Shown piece by piece: positions 1 through 8,401 of a stretch of DNA of 64,000 nt; the first letter of the stretch is position 1; each line of letters begins with the position of its first letter. The DNA is from JAAFHB01 sp963675995. Lineage in GTDB: Bacteria; Bacteroidota; Bacteroidia; Bacteroidales; Prolixibacteraceae. The stretch is taken from contig CAXXIY010000002.1 of NCBI GenBank assembly GCA_963675995.2, positions 1,922,001 through 1,986,000 on the forward strand, in the 5' to 3' direction. Made by a program: the position numbers and the translations under genes. Below the pieces are notes generated by a model. The model saw only the letters and a program-made list of their open reading frames with translations, was not told the origin of the DNA and did no database searches.

Positions 1-862
1 CATCTTCAGAAGAGAGGATCAGTAGCCTGCGGGCAATGAATTTAACATCTTCACCCCCTTCGATCATTCGTGCCAGGTAGTAAACCGCGCCGTCGGGATC
101 ACCGCCCCGGATACTTTTTATAAAAGCAGAGATAATATCGTAATGCATCTCTCCGTTTTTATCGTATAATGCAAGGTTCTCCTGTAACCTGGAGGTAACC
201 ATCTCATTTGTAATTACGATTTCATCCGTTGTTTCAGCACTCAGGACGATCTCCAATACGTTGAGCAGTTTGCGGGCATCACCGCCAGAGAAACGGAGCA
301 TTGCTTCGTTTTCTTCAACGACAATCTTTCGTTTGCTAAGTTCATAATCAGTAGTCAATGCGTGATTTAAAAGGGTAAGTAAATCTTCCTTTTCGAGTGA
401 CTTCAGAATATAAACCTGGCAGCGCGAGAGGAGGGGAGAGATCACCTCAAATGAGGGGTTTTCGGTAGTGGCCCCAATTAATGTTACCAATCCCTGTTCA
501 ACTGCTCCCAGTAATGAATCCTGTTGTGCTTTGCTGAACCGGTGAATCTCATCGATGAACAGAATCGGATTTGGAGCGGTGAAGAAACGACTGTTTCTGG
601 CCTTTTCAATTACTTCACGGACATCTTTTACCCCCGAATTGATGGCACTTAGGATATAAAACGGACGATTTAACGAATTTGCAATGATTTTTGCAAGGGT
701 GGTTTTCCCTACACCCGGAGGCCCCCAAAGAATAACAGAGGCGAGATTCCCCGAGTCAATCATTTTTCGCAAAACGGCACCCTCTCCAACCAGATGTTTC
801 TGACCGATATAATCGTCAAGACTTGTAGGTCTTAATCTTTCTGCCAGGGGTTGATTGGACAT
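1..862 (-). CDS. rarA: Replication-associated recombination protein A, AAA ATPase (3' end beyond window)
   Basis: RarA/MgsA/WRNIP1-family clamp-loader-like ATPase that acts at stalled replication forks. The visible 287 residues start MSNQPLAERLRP, the usual RarA opening. They carry Walker A GPPGVGKTT near residue 48, Walker B ILFIDEIHRF near residue 100, and the sensor stretch GATTENPSFEV. The C-terminal third, with the oligomerisation domain, lies beyond base 1. The start ATG is only 2 bases after the stop of the upstream TPR gene, so the two are probably co-transcribed. Family assignment is seen directly; the fork role is family knowledge. Confidence 0.93.
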   Translation of the reverse strand, partial: MSNQPLAERLRPTSLDDYIGQKHLVGEGAVLRKMIDSGNLASVILWGPPGVGKTTLAKIIANSLNRPFYILSAINSGVKDVREVIEKARNSRFFTAPNPILFIDEIHRFSKAQQDSLLGAVEQGLVTLIGATTENPSFEVISPLLSRCQVYILKSLEKEDLLTLLNHALTTDYELSKRKIVVEENEAMLRFSGGDARKLLNVLEIVLSAETTDEIVITNEMVTSRLQENLALYDKNGEMHYDIISAFIKSIRGGDPDGAVYYLARMIEGGEDVKFIARRLLILSSED

Positions 863-864
863 TG

Positions 865-2919
865 TTAGTTGCAATATCTCTTAATAACATTATAAGCTTC
901 GGTCAGACCCAATTCACCCGCTTTGCTTAAATCGAGTGAACCTCCCTCCATATCATCAAGGAAGATGCGTGTGAGTCCCCTGTTAAAATAGGCTTCCGCA
1001 AAATCAGGTTCAAGATTGATCGCCTTTGAGTAATCGTTAATTGCTCCAAGATAATCTTTCTTTTTAACCTTTGTGTTACCCATGTTGTACCATGCAAATA
1101 TGAATCGGGGATTCATATAAAGAATTGATTCGTAGTCTTTTATAATGTCTTCGTAATCAAGAACTTTTTCTTCTTTAGGCGCATTAGCTGCCGCTTTTAC
1201 TCCGTTGATGGTTAGTGTCGTTGGTTCCGGAAGAAGGCCTGGCATCCGGATATAATCGACCCTTTTCATCATTGTATTGGCTCTGCTGAAATAGGCCAGG
1301 ATATTGCGTCCGTCAATTTTTATTGCCCTGTTATAATCATCGATGGCCTGGTTATAGTTTTTTAACAACTCATAATAGATTGCCCGGTTAAAATAGGCAT
1401 CCGGACTTTTCTTATTGTTTTGTATCGATTTATCCCAGGCACGGATGTTATCGTTATATTCTTCACTCCTCCACTCTTCACTTTTAAGTGGTTTATTAGT
1501 AATCAGCATAAATGGATGATTGTTATTTTTCCGGTTCAGGGCATCAACCTCCATGCTATAATACTGTAACCGCTCATAATCCACCGAATCTTTATGAAAA
1601 ATGGAGATGATAAATTCCGGTTGTAATTCTATTTTCACATTTTTATTCTGAACCATTCCTCGGGCAATTTCTGTTTCAGTGACCTCGCCACCATCACTGA
1701 CGACAATATTTCTCCGGGCCCGTTTCTGTGTGACCGGTCCCTTATTATTTTCACGTTCCACTGAGGCTGAATCTTGCGCATTGGTTTTAGGGGCATTGTT
1801 TTGGACGAAGGCCCCCGGTTGATTAGCCGACTGATTAGTTGCCTGACTGGATGGTGCTCCATTTGCAGCAGTCTGTTTACCCTGTGCAATTTGCTGGTTC
1901 GCAGGCTGATTGGCTTGCTTATTCTGGCCTGACTGATTTGGTGTTTTTTGATTCTGATTCTGCGTTGGGAGTACAAATCCATACAAACGCCGTTGTTTCT
2001 CTTTTTCCTGTTCAGCATCAAGCCGTTTTCTGAACTGTGCAAATTTGGGATCAAGTTGTTCTGCTACTGCAAAATCCTCCTCAAAACCTGGAATTTTCAG
2101 CGACTCCTTTGCAATTCCGCGGTTTAACCATGCCACTGCAATTTCAGGGTTTAATTTGATTGCCATGTCATAGTCTGGGATAGCACCCTGGGTATCTTCC
2201 AGTTTATGTTTAACAATCCCTCGATTGGCAAATGCCTGTCCCATTTTGGAATCAAGCCTGATACACAGATCATAGTCTTTTAATGCACCGGCATAATCCT
2301 GCTTTTCGAATTTTGCAATTCCCCTCATCAGGTAAGCACCAGCAAAGTGTGGTCTGATTTTAATCGCAGCATCACAGTCTTTTATTGCCCCATCGAGATC
2401 GTTCTTCATCTGCTTAGCTGAGCTTCTGTTCAGAAAAGTATTGGCAATCGTAGGGTCGATCTCAATAGCTTTGGTATAATCTGCGATTGCGCCATCGATA
2501 TCTTCCATTGCGGCCTTTGTTATCCCCCGATTGTTGTAAATCGCCTGATCGTCGTTTTTATATTCCAGCGCTTTCGTGTAATCGTTCAATGCCTCCTTAT
2601 AATTCTTTAGCTCATAGTTGGCCATGCCACGATACATATAGGCTTCGGGATAAAATGGCTTTATCTCCAGCGCTTTGTCGTAGTCATTTTTTGCTCCTCT
2701 AAAATCGTCGATATAATGTTTGGCCATTCCCCTGAAATAATATGGCTCGGGGAGGTTCGGCCTGAGTTTTATAACTATATTTAAATTTTCAATCGCGCTT
2801 ACATAGTTACCGAAGTATATCCGGCTCCGACCAATGTAAAAGTACTGATCAATATTGAGTTGCGGGAATGCAGACAATGAAATGACCGTAAACAGAAGTA
2901 TCGAAAAAATTTTCTTCAT
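865..2919 (-). CDS. Large tetratricopeptide-repeat protein with signal peptide
   Basis: 684 residues. An N-terminal signal peptide (MKKIFSILLFTVISLSAFPQ) implies export to the periplasm or outer membrane. Residues about 22-300 contain eight or nine TPR units of the form NRGIAK..DYxGAIxDYxxAIxIxP. Residues about 315-385 are a Q/N/A-rich low-complexity linker, and two or three further TPRs lie at about 495-680. The protein is probably a scaffold; no catalytic motif is seen. A -7-like TATTTTTG on the minus strand (2949-2956) lies 30 bases upstream without a clear -33 partner. Next gene is rarA, 2 bases downstream, a curious pairing of an exported protein with a replication protein. Confidence 0.85.
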   Translation of the reverse strand: MKKIFSILLFTVISLSAFPQLNIDQYFYIGRSRIYFGNYVSAIENLNIVIKLRPNLPEPYYFRGMAKHYIDDFRGAKNDYDKALEIKPFYPEAYMYRGMANYELKNYKEALNDYTKALEYKNDDQAIYNNRGITKAAMEDIDGAIADYTKAIEIDPTIANTFLNRSSAKQMKNDLDGAIKDCDAAIKIRPHFAGAYLMRGIAKFEKQDYAGALKDYDLCIRLDSKMGQAFANRGIVKHKLEDTQGAIPDYDMAIKLNPEIAVAWLNRGIAKESLKIPGFEEDFAVAEQLDPKFAQFRKRLDAEQEKEKQRRLYGFVLPTQNQNQKTPNQSGQNKQANQPANQQIAQGKQTAANGAPSSQATNQSANQPGAFVQNNAPKTNAQDSASVERENNKGPVTQKRARRNIVVSDGGEVTETEIARGMVQNKNVKIELQPEFIISIFHKDSVDYERLQYYSMEVDALNRKNNNHPFMLITNKPLKSEEWRSEEYNDNIRAWDKSIQNNKKSPDAYFNRAIYYELLKNYNQAIDDYNRAIKIDGRNILAYFSRANTMMKRVDYIRMPGLLPEPTTLTINGVKAAANAPKEEKVLDYEDIIKDYESILYMNPRFIFAWYNMGNTKVKKKDYLGAINDYSKAINLEPDFAEAYFNRGLTRIFLDDMEGGSLDLSKAGELGLTEAYNVIKRYCN

Positions 2920-3016
2920 CAGATGTTGAATAGCATTTTATAAGAAAACAAAAATAGCAAAATAGTGTTGGTTGGCTGAGGATTGGATTTTATTTTATAA
3001 TAATAAAGTACAAAAC

Positions 3017-3589
3017 ATGTTAAATCGTTGTGAATGGTGCCTTGGAGATGAGTTGTACCTGAATTATCATGATTTGGAATGGGGTGTCCCTGTGCATGAT
3101 GACCAGAAGCTGTTTGAATTTCTGACGCTTGAAGGGGCTCAGGCGGGACTAAGCTGGCTGACAGTTTTGCGAAAACGTGAGTGTTATCGCATTGCCTTTG
3201 ATGGTTTTGATCCGCTTAAAATAGCCCGTTACAATCAGGTTAAAGTATTGGAACTAATTAATAATAATGGAATTATACGAAACAGATTAAAAATTGATTC
3301 GACCATTAAGAATGCGGTTGCATTTTTGGCGGTACAGGAAAAGTTTGGCAGTTTTGATCGTTATATTTGGGATTTTGTGAATGGGAAACCGATTCAGAAT
3401 AATTTCAAAACGATGAAAGAACTACCGGCGGAAACCGAAATTTCGCGGGCTATTTCGAAAGATATGAAAAAACGGGGATTTTCATTTGTTGGACCTACAA
3501 TCGTTTATGCACATATGCAGGCTACCGGAATGGTTAACGATCATGTCGTCACTTGTCATCGTTACCGCGAACTTGGAGGAGTTTTTTAA
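3017..3589 (+). CDS. tag: DNA-3-methyladenine glycosylase I
   Basis: Base-excision repair glycosylase removing 3-methyladenine from alkylated DNA. About 190 residues, normal for Tag. Seen: the N-terminal RCEWC, the Trp/Glu-rich YHDLEWGVP, LEGAQAGLSWLTVLRKR, and the C-terminal GPTIVYAHMQATGMVNDHV. The zinc-snap ligands of the family are present (Cys5, His18 and the DHVVTC His/Cys pair). I chose the ATG at 3017 over an upstream in-frame TTG (2972), because the family begins directly before RCEWC and the 15 extra residues are unlike Tag. It stands alone, divergent from the TPR-rarA pair. Confidence 0.93.
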   Translation: MLNRCEWCLGDELYLNYHDLEWGVPVHDDQKLFEFLTLEGAQAGLSWLTVLRKRECYRIAFDGFDPLKIARYNQVKVLELINNNGIIRNRLKIDSTIKNAVAFLAVQEKFGSFDRYIWDFVNGKPIQNNFKTMKELPAETEISRAISKDMKKRGFSFVGPTIVYAHMQATGMVNDHVVTCHRYRELGGVF

Positions 3590-3634
3590 GCTGATTATAA
3601 GATAAATTGGTGTAGCAACTGATAAAAGCTTGGA

Positions 3635-4060
3635 TCAGAGCAATTCCCCTTCGTCAAAATTGCGACGTCCGGTAACATTACCTTCAGAGTCAGTGATAAA
3701 AATATGGCGTACCTGGAAAGAGTCACGGATGATGAATTCATAGCTGGCAACACTGTCTGCCTTTTCTATAAAAATGGAACTCATGATCTGCCCGAATTTC
3801 TCCAGTTTTTCGCGAATGGAAGGGTTAAGCATATCAATTTTAAAGTTTGTCTCGGTTTTCAACCATTTCCCCGATTTTTCGAACCAGGCAATTTGTTCTA
3901 TACCGTTGACACGGAAAATAACTTCAAAATGATCATCTTTCTCTTTCGACCATTCAATATTTGTTGCTTCAGGAAATTGCTGGGTAAAAGATTTCAGCAA
4001 TGGTTGTCCGGGGGTATTAGGATTGATCCGGAATACATATTTAAGGATAAAATCTTTCAT
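3635..4060 (-). CDS. PepSY-like (DUF2874-type) protein
   Basis: 141 residues without a signal peptide. The segment SFTQQFPEATNIEWSKE, followed by beta-strand-like FEVIFRVNGIEQIAWFEKSGKW, is the pattern of the PepSY-like family common in Bacteroidota, where acidic tandem alpha-beta modules are usually periplasmic. This copy starts with MKDFILKYVFRINPN and may be cytoplasmic. It lies 57 bases downstream of an ECF sigma factor on the same strand, so it could be co-transcribed and conceivably modulate it, but there is no direct sign of an anti-sigma fold. Function unknown. Confidence 0.65.
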   Translation of the reverse strand: MKDFILKYVFRINPNTPGQPLLKSFTQQFPEATNIEWSKEKDDHFEVIFRVNGIEQIAWFEKSGKWLKTETNFKIDMLNPSIREKLEKFGQIMSSIFIEKADSVASYEFIIRDSFQVRHIFITDSEGNVTGRRNFDEGELL

Positions 4061-4117
4061 GGATTTCTTTTCTACTTGAGACGGTTTTTTCCCTAAAAGT
4101 CACATTCAGTGTATCTA

Positions 4118-4705
4118 TTAATCTTGACTGTATTGTTGTTTATAAAGGAATGCCACCCGGTCGCGGGCACGCTTTAGTCTCATTTTGGTAGCGCTCTCAC
4201 TGATTTTCAAGGCAGTCTGAATATATGCAATTGGAACGTTATCAATATAATGCATCGTAAGAAGGGCTTTTTCTTCAGGGTGAATATACTCGAGAATTTT
4301 CATGAGTCGTTCGCTATTAATCTCTTTTTCATTTAACTCATCGATCACATCGGGAAGTTCATGTTGACTGTTCCAGTCGGGGTAATTCATTTTCTTTTTC
4401 GTCCGCAAGTACTCTATACAATTATTATAGGTAATGGCGTACAGCCAGGTTGAGAAGTTAGACTCACCTCTGAAGTCGGCCAAACGCTCAAATACTTTGC
4501 AAAATATGTCCTGAACAAATTCCTGGGCAAGTGTTTTGTCTTTTAATAAAGAGTAACATTTGTCGTAGACCTTTTCTGAATACCGATTGTAGAGTACTTC
4601 GAAAAGGTTGGTATTGTGCTCTTGTTTAATTAGTTTAATGATTTCTTTATCTGAATAATCCTTCACGGAATTTTTTATTGCCATATTTTTAATACGATAA
4701 GACAT
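4118..4705 (-). CDS. RNA polymerase ECF-type sigma factor
   Basis: 195 residues. Region 2 is seen as AQEFVQDIFCKVFERL followed by FSTWLYAITYNNCIEYLR. Region 4 follows as HPEEKALLTMHYIDNVPIAYIQTALKISESATKMRLKRAR. This is a standard group-4 sigma-70 protein that redirects RNA polymerase to a small regulon. No FecR-type anti-sigma factor is adjacent; the next gene is a PepSY-like protein. Start: ATG at 4705, or the ATG at 4684 (MAIKNSVKDYSDKE), which fits the usual N-terminus equally well. TAATTTTG elements occur on the minus strand at 4738-4745 and 4707-4714. Confidence 0.88.
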   Translation of the reverse strand: MSYRIKNMAIKNSVKDYSDKEIIKLIKQEHNTNLFEVLYNRYSEKVYDKCYSLLKDKTLAQEFVQDIFCKVFERLADFRGESNFSTWLYAITYNNCIEYLRTKKKMNYPDWNSQHELPDVIDELNEKEINSERLMKILEYIHPEEKALLTMHYIDNVPIAYIQTALKISESATKMRLKRARDRVAFLYKQQYSQD

Positions 4706-4850
4706 TCAAAATTAAGATTTTATAATAATTCACTCGTCAAAATTAAAAAAAAATCTGAAATTATTGTGACCTCTCCCAAGGTTTGCGTCTAAACATTGTA
4801 TTTTAAAGAATTGAAAAACATTTATTACTTTTAAATTTATCTTCAAAATT

Positions 4851-5462
4851 ATGAAAAAGGGATTATTAAAACTGGTTGCTTTTAGTGTATTAGTTGTAAC
4901 ATTGGCTAGCTGTGCCAAAGCTCCACAAGCTGAAATCGATGCCGCAAATGCTGCTATCGAAGCTGCAAAAACTGCAGGTGCTGATCGTTATGTACCTGAA
5001 TCTTTCAATGCTGCTTCCGAAGCATTAAAAACAGCTGTTACAGCAGTTGAAGAGCAGAATTCAAAATTTGCATTATTCCGTAACTATGATGCAGCTAAAA
5101 CTACTCTTGCTTCTGTAAACACACTTGCAAGCAAAGCTGTTGAAGAAACAACTGCAAAGAAAGCCGCTTTAAAAGCTGAAGTTACTGCTGCTCTTACTGA
5201 AATTGCTGCAACTATCACAGCAAACAAAGAATTGTTAGCTAAAGCTCCTAAGGGAAAAGAAGGCAAAGCTGCTGTTGAAGCTATTGGTCAGGAAATTGCT
5301 GCTGTTGAAACTGTTAGCACTGAAGTTACTGCAGGTCTTGCCAACAACGAAGACATCTTAACACTTTCTGGTAAAATCAAACCAGCTGTTGAAAAAGCAA
5401 AATCTATCAACACTGAATTGACAGACGTTATTGCAAAAGCAAAAGGTGGTAAGAAAAAGTAA
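4851..5462 (+). CDS. Ala/Lys-rich helical lipoprotein, DUF4398-like
   Basis: 203 residues. The signal peptide ends in the lipobox LASC (Cys21), so the mature protein is lipid-anchored in the envelope. The rest is almost entirely predicted helix, rich in A, K, E and T, ending in GGKKK. Residues about 35-90 contain GADRYVPESFNAASEAL and a later RNYDAAK. These match segments of the L,D-transpeptidase at 5627 (ADVYAPEYYVTAERKY and RNYSKAK), indicating a shared domain that resembles DUF4398. It may bind peptidoglycan or act as a spacer, by analogy to small helical lipoproteins; that is inference. Highly A/T-ending codons suggest strong expression. A clear terminator follows. Confidence 0.75.
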   Translation: MKKGLLKLVAFSVLVVTLASCAKAPQAEIDAANAAIEAAKTAGADRYVPESFNAASEALKTAVTAVEEQNSKFALFRNYDAAKTTLASVNTLASKAVEETTAKKAALKAEVTAALTEIAATITANKELLAKAPKGKEGKAAVEAIGQEIAAVETVSTEVTAGLANNEDILTLSGKIKPAVEKAKSINTELTDVIAKAKGGKKK

Positions 5463-5486
5463 TCTTAACCGAGATTGAAAGACTTA

Positions 5487-5512
5487 AACCCCCGGAAGAT
5501 TTTCCGGGGGTT
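5487..5512 (+). terminator. Rho-independent terminator after the helical lipoprotein gene
   Basis: Eleven-base perfect arms AACCCCCGGAA (5487-5497) and TTCCGGGGGTT (5502-5512) with the 4-base loop gatt, followed by cttttt. The hairpin separates the lipoprotein from the L,D-transpeptidase genes, so the lipoprotein is probably its own abundant transcript. Confidence 0.9.
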
Positions 5513-5626
5513 CTTTTTGAAATGAATTTTGGGAATCCCCAACGGATCATTCTTTTTGAAATAGATTTTTCAGTTTCTTTGCTGACAGATTTTGCAGATC
5601 GATTTTAGGAATTTTATCTTGTACGA

Positions 5627-6742
5627 ATGAAACTGGGTTGGAAAAAACGATTGTTAGTCCTCATTGGAATTTTGTTTTCAATGTTTGTTGTTATTTATGG
5701 AGTCCTGATCCTAACAATGGACAAGCCTCCGCTCAAAGAATTTAAAGCATGCCAGACGATCCTCGGGAAAGCAAAACGAGCCAATGCTGATGTCTATGCC
5801 CCCGAATACTATGTTACCGCTGAGCGGAAATATCAGTCGGCGCTTATTGAATGGAAAATTCAAAACGAAAGGGTTTTCTTTAGAAGAAATTATTCGAAAG
5901 CCAAAGAGCTGGTCTTAACTGCTACCTTAAAAGCAGAAGAAGCTAATGCTTCATCAGGAGTAAATAAAAACTCATTAAAGATGAAGTATCTGAAAGAGAT
6001 TGAGTTACTAAAACATAAATTAGACAATTACCATGACGTATTCATTCACCTGCCCCTTAAAGTCAGTGTAAGGAAGAATTATGAGTTTGGTAAGTTATCT
6101 TTGGAGCAAGGTTTAAATGCTTTTACAAGTGGTGATATCATGCTTGCTACAAAAAGATTGAATGAGGGCAAAGTTAAAATCGGTATCGCGGATAAAGAGG
6201 TAAACGATTTGATAAAGGAATATTTTGCCAATTTTTCGAAATGGAAAAACTGGGCAGCTACAACAATTCGTCAGTCGGCTCAAAATAATAGTTATGCTTT
6301 TGTCGTTGACAAGATAAAACACAAGGGATACCTCTATTTAAACGGGAAACTTCATAAGGAGTATGATGTTGAGTTTGGCAGGAACTGGATTGGCGATAAA
6401 CATTTTGCAGGTGATAAGGCAACACCTGAAGGGATGTACCGGGTGATCAAGAAAATGGGTAACGGTGGTTCAAAATATTATAAAGCCATGCTGATAAACT
6501 ATCCTAATGATGAGGATTATGCCGCCTTTAATAGTAAGAAAAGGCAAGGCACATTATCGAGAAACAGCAGGATAGGCGGCTTGATCGAAATCCACGGAGA
6601 AGGTGGAAAGGGGGCCGATTGGACAAGTGGGTGTATTGCACTGTCAAATCCTGAAATCGATGAACTTTATAGCAGAGCCCCTGTTGGTATGCCAGTAACT
6701 ATTGTGGGGTCTTTAATGTCACTTTCTGAATTACTAAATTAA
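5627..6742 (+). CDS. L,D-transpeptidase (YkuD) with N-terminal DUF4398-like domain
   Basis: 371 residues. One N-terminal membrane segment (about 9-30) anchors the protein facing the periplasm. Residues about 40-110 are the same helical module as in the lipoprotein at 4851. The C-terminal YkuD domain (about 225-370) has TPEGMYRV, then IEIHGEG (His about 322) and SGCIALS (catalytic Cys about 334). The family forms 3-3 crosslinks in peptidoglycan or attaches proteins to it, using the Cys as nucleophile. It is followed by a second transpeptidase after 10 bases. The shared domain suggests that the two neighbouring products interact or bind the same ligand (inference). Confidence 0.85.
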   Translation: MKLGWKKRLLVLIGILFSMFVVIYGVLILTMDKPPLKEFKACQTILGKAKRANADVYAPEYYVTAERKYQSALIEWKIQNERVFFRRNYSKAKELVLTATLKAEEANASSGVNKNSLKMKYLKEIELLKHKLDNYHDVFIHLPLKVSVRKNYEFGKLSLEQGLNAFTSGDIMLATKRLNEGKVKIGIADKEVNDLIKEYFANFSKWKNWAATTIRQSAQNNSYAFVVDKIKHKGYLYLNGKLHKEYDVEFGRNWIGDKHFAGDKATPEGMYRVIKKMGNGGSKYYKAMLINYPNDEDYAAFNSKKRQGTLSRNSRIGGLIEIHGEGGKGADWTSGCIALSNPEIDELYSRAPVGMPVTIVGSLMSLSELLN

Positions 6743-6752
6743 TAGCATTAAA

Positions 6753-7448
6753 ATGGAAATAGAAGAAAAGAGTAAGTGGTCAATTCTTGGCATTTTAAAA
6801 TGGATAATTCCGGTATTTCTCATTTGGTTATCTGTAATGATGATTCTTTTTACCCCTGTTTTTCAGGATAATGCGTTCAAAGTTAAATCATACATTACCA
6901 AAACACCTGACTCTGAATTCAGAACTCCCGAAGGAATTCAAAGACAGGAGACGAAATCACGCCGAAACATTGTCTCAATTGAAGATAAGCTTGGCTTGCT
7001 TAAACCGGTAAAACCATATATTATTGTAAATACCACCGCTAACAGGTTTTCGCTGCGCGATGTAAACGGTGATACCATTCGGACGGGTGCCTGTTCAACA
7101 GGTAAAAATGAGTTGCTGATTGCCGGTGCTAAAAGAATTGTATTTAAAACACCTAAAGGGATCTTTACCGTCAGAAACAAACAACAGAACCGGCCATGGG
7201 TTAAACCCGACTGGGCTTACATCGAAGATGGATTACCTATCCCATCGGCAAGATCAGCTGATCGGATCGATTATAGCACACTGGGCGATTATGCCATGGA
7301 AATTGGAAATGGCTATATGCTTCATGGCACCCTTTATCAGCGATTCCTGGGATTACCTGTAACACATGGCTGCGTCAGGCTTGGAGATAAAGACCTGGAA
7401 GTTATTTATAACACATTGAGCAAAGGTTCAAAAGTATTTATTTATTAA
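6753..7448 (+). CDS. Second L,D-transpeptidase (YkuD family)
   Basis: 231 residues with one N-terminal transmembrane segment (about 12-32). The YkuD domain covers about 85-231: KPYIIVNTTANRFSLRD, TPKGIFTVRNK, GYMLHGT (His about 189) and VTHGCVRL (catalytic Cys about 205). It is shorter than its neighbour at 5627 and lacks the helical module. It lies in an evident operon: 10 bases after the first transpeptidase and 10 before the unknown membrane protein. A paralogue pair with different architecture may divide labour, for example crosslinking versus protein attachment; this is not shown by the sequence. Confidence 0.87.
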   Translation: MEIEEKSKWSILGILKWIIPVFLIWLSVMMILFTPVFQDNAFKVKSYITKTPDSEFRTPEGIQRQETKSRRNIVSIEDKLGLLKPVKPYIIVNTTANRFSLRDVNGDTIRTGACSTGKNELLIAGAKRIVFKTPKGIFTVRNKQQNRPWVKPDWAYIEDGLPIPSARSADRIDYSTLGDYAMEIGNGYMLHGTLYQRFLGLPVTHGCVRLGDKDLEVIYNTLSKGSKVFIY

Positions 7449-7458
7449 AGAGTTACAA

Positions 7459-8310
7459 ATGAAAAGTAAAATAGCTTTTTGGATCCTTACCATCCTTTCA
7501 TCCATTCTTGTTCTGTATATACTCGTGAATACGGTTTTACAACCTGTTTTTACAAAGAACCCGCTGCCCAAAGTAATTGTCCGGAGTGCGGATGAAAAGG
7601 AAAAGCCCGGAAAAGGTGAGAATAAAAAGTCAACTAATGATAAAAAATCAGAAGATGATACAATCCCACCTTCTGACCCCTCTTTAAGTACCAAAGAAGC
7701 CCGAAATAAGCTCCTTGAATCGAGAAAAAAAGAGGTCCTGCTACAGTCCAGGCTTACACTTGCGAACGAGGATTCTATGTATCTTGTACTTGACCTGGTC
7801 AGGAATCTCGCCATCCTGGAGATAAAAGGAATCTCATTGCATGAGTGCCCGATACTTGATGTGCATATCAGCAATTCGATTAAAATGTATTACCCTGAGG
7901 CTTTAATAAACTGGATGTCAGAACCTTTCAGTGTAAGGCGTGTCGAGGCAACTATTCCTAAAATTCAGTTTATCGAAAAAATTGCCCCTAAAGATACACT
8001 TGAAGCAAATAAAATGGTCGTTGAACCTACTCTCGCCAAGTTGGGAGATGTTTATATTGTGATGGATTTTGACCGCAATCTAAGGTTGATAATTTCCCAG
8101 ATTGAAAAACCTGATGAGGAAGGCGAAAAATTAATTTCTGCATTAAAACAGAAATACAGTAAAATCGAAGTCACGCGATCGATAAAGTCACTGACCAAAT
8201 TTAATCGTGAACCTGCCAAACCTCAGATTGAAATTATTATTCCTAAATCGGATGCAACAATTTTTTATAAGGCACTTCCACTTAATCCAAAAATGATATT
8301 GAGGTTATAG
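7459..8310 (+). CDS. Unknown membrane-anchored protein in L,D-transpeptidase operon
   Basis: 283 residues, family not recognised. There is an N-terminal transmembrane segment (about 5-25), then a charged, low-complexity stretch rich in K, E, D and S (about 42-75). The soluble remainder contains a probable coiled segment (ARNKLLESRKKEVLL) and beta-rich regions (MYLVLDLVRNLAILEIKGISL, LGDVYIVMDFDRNLRLIIS). The two segments with D-h-h-R-N-L look like an internal repeat (VLDLVRNLAIL and VMDFDRNLRLI). Position, 10 bases after two L,D-transpeptidases, suggests a periplasmic partner such as a substrate or localisation factor; that is inference only. Confidence 0.7.
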   Translation: MKSKIAFWILTILSSILVLYILVNTVLQPVFTKNPLPKVIVRSADEKEKPGKGENKKSTNDKKSEDDTIPPSDPSLSTKEARNKLLESRKKEVLLQSRLTLANEDSMYLVLDLVRNLAILEIKGISLHECPILDVHISNSIKMYYPEALINWMSEPFSVRRVEATIPKIQFIEKIAPKDTLEANKMVVEPTLAKLGDVYIVMDFDRNLRLIISQIEKPDEEGEKLISALKQKYSKIEVTRSIKSLTKFNREPAKPQIEIIIPKSDATIFYKALPLNPKMILRL

Positions 8311-8401
8311 GTGAGGGTTATTAACGCGTTGGAGAAAATTTGACCTCCAATGTTTAACTCTTTGAAAATGCACCTTAAGCTTTCAAATAATTGTTTTAAG
8401 G

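Noticed and set aside
1839..2702. Plus-strand open frames within the TPR gene
   Set aside because: They are antisense shadows of TPR coding sequence with no start signals or family resemblance.
2972..3016. Upstream TTG start for tag
   Set aside because: The additional residues are unlike the family; ATG at 3017 places RCEWC at the usual position.
5595..5622. TTTG-N20-TATCTTGT promoter-like pair before the first L,D-transpeptidase
   Set aside because: The -7-like element is only 4 bases from the ATG, which would put the transcript start inside the gene.
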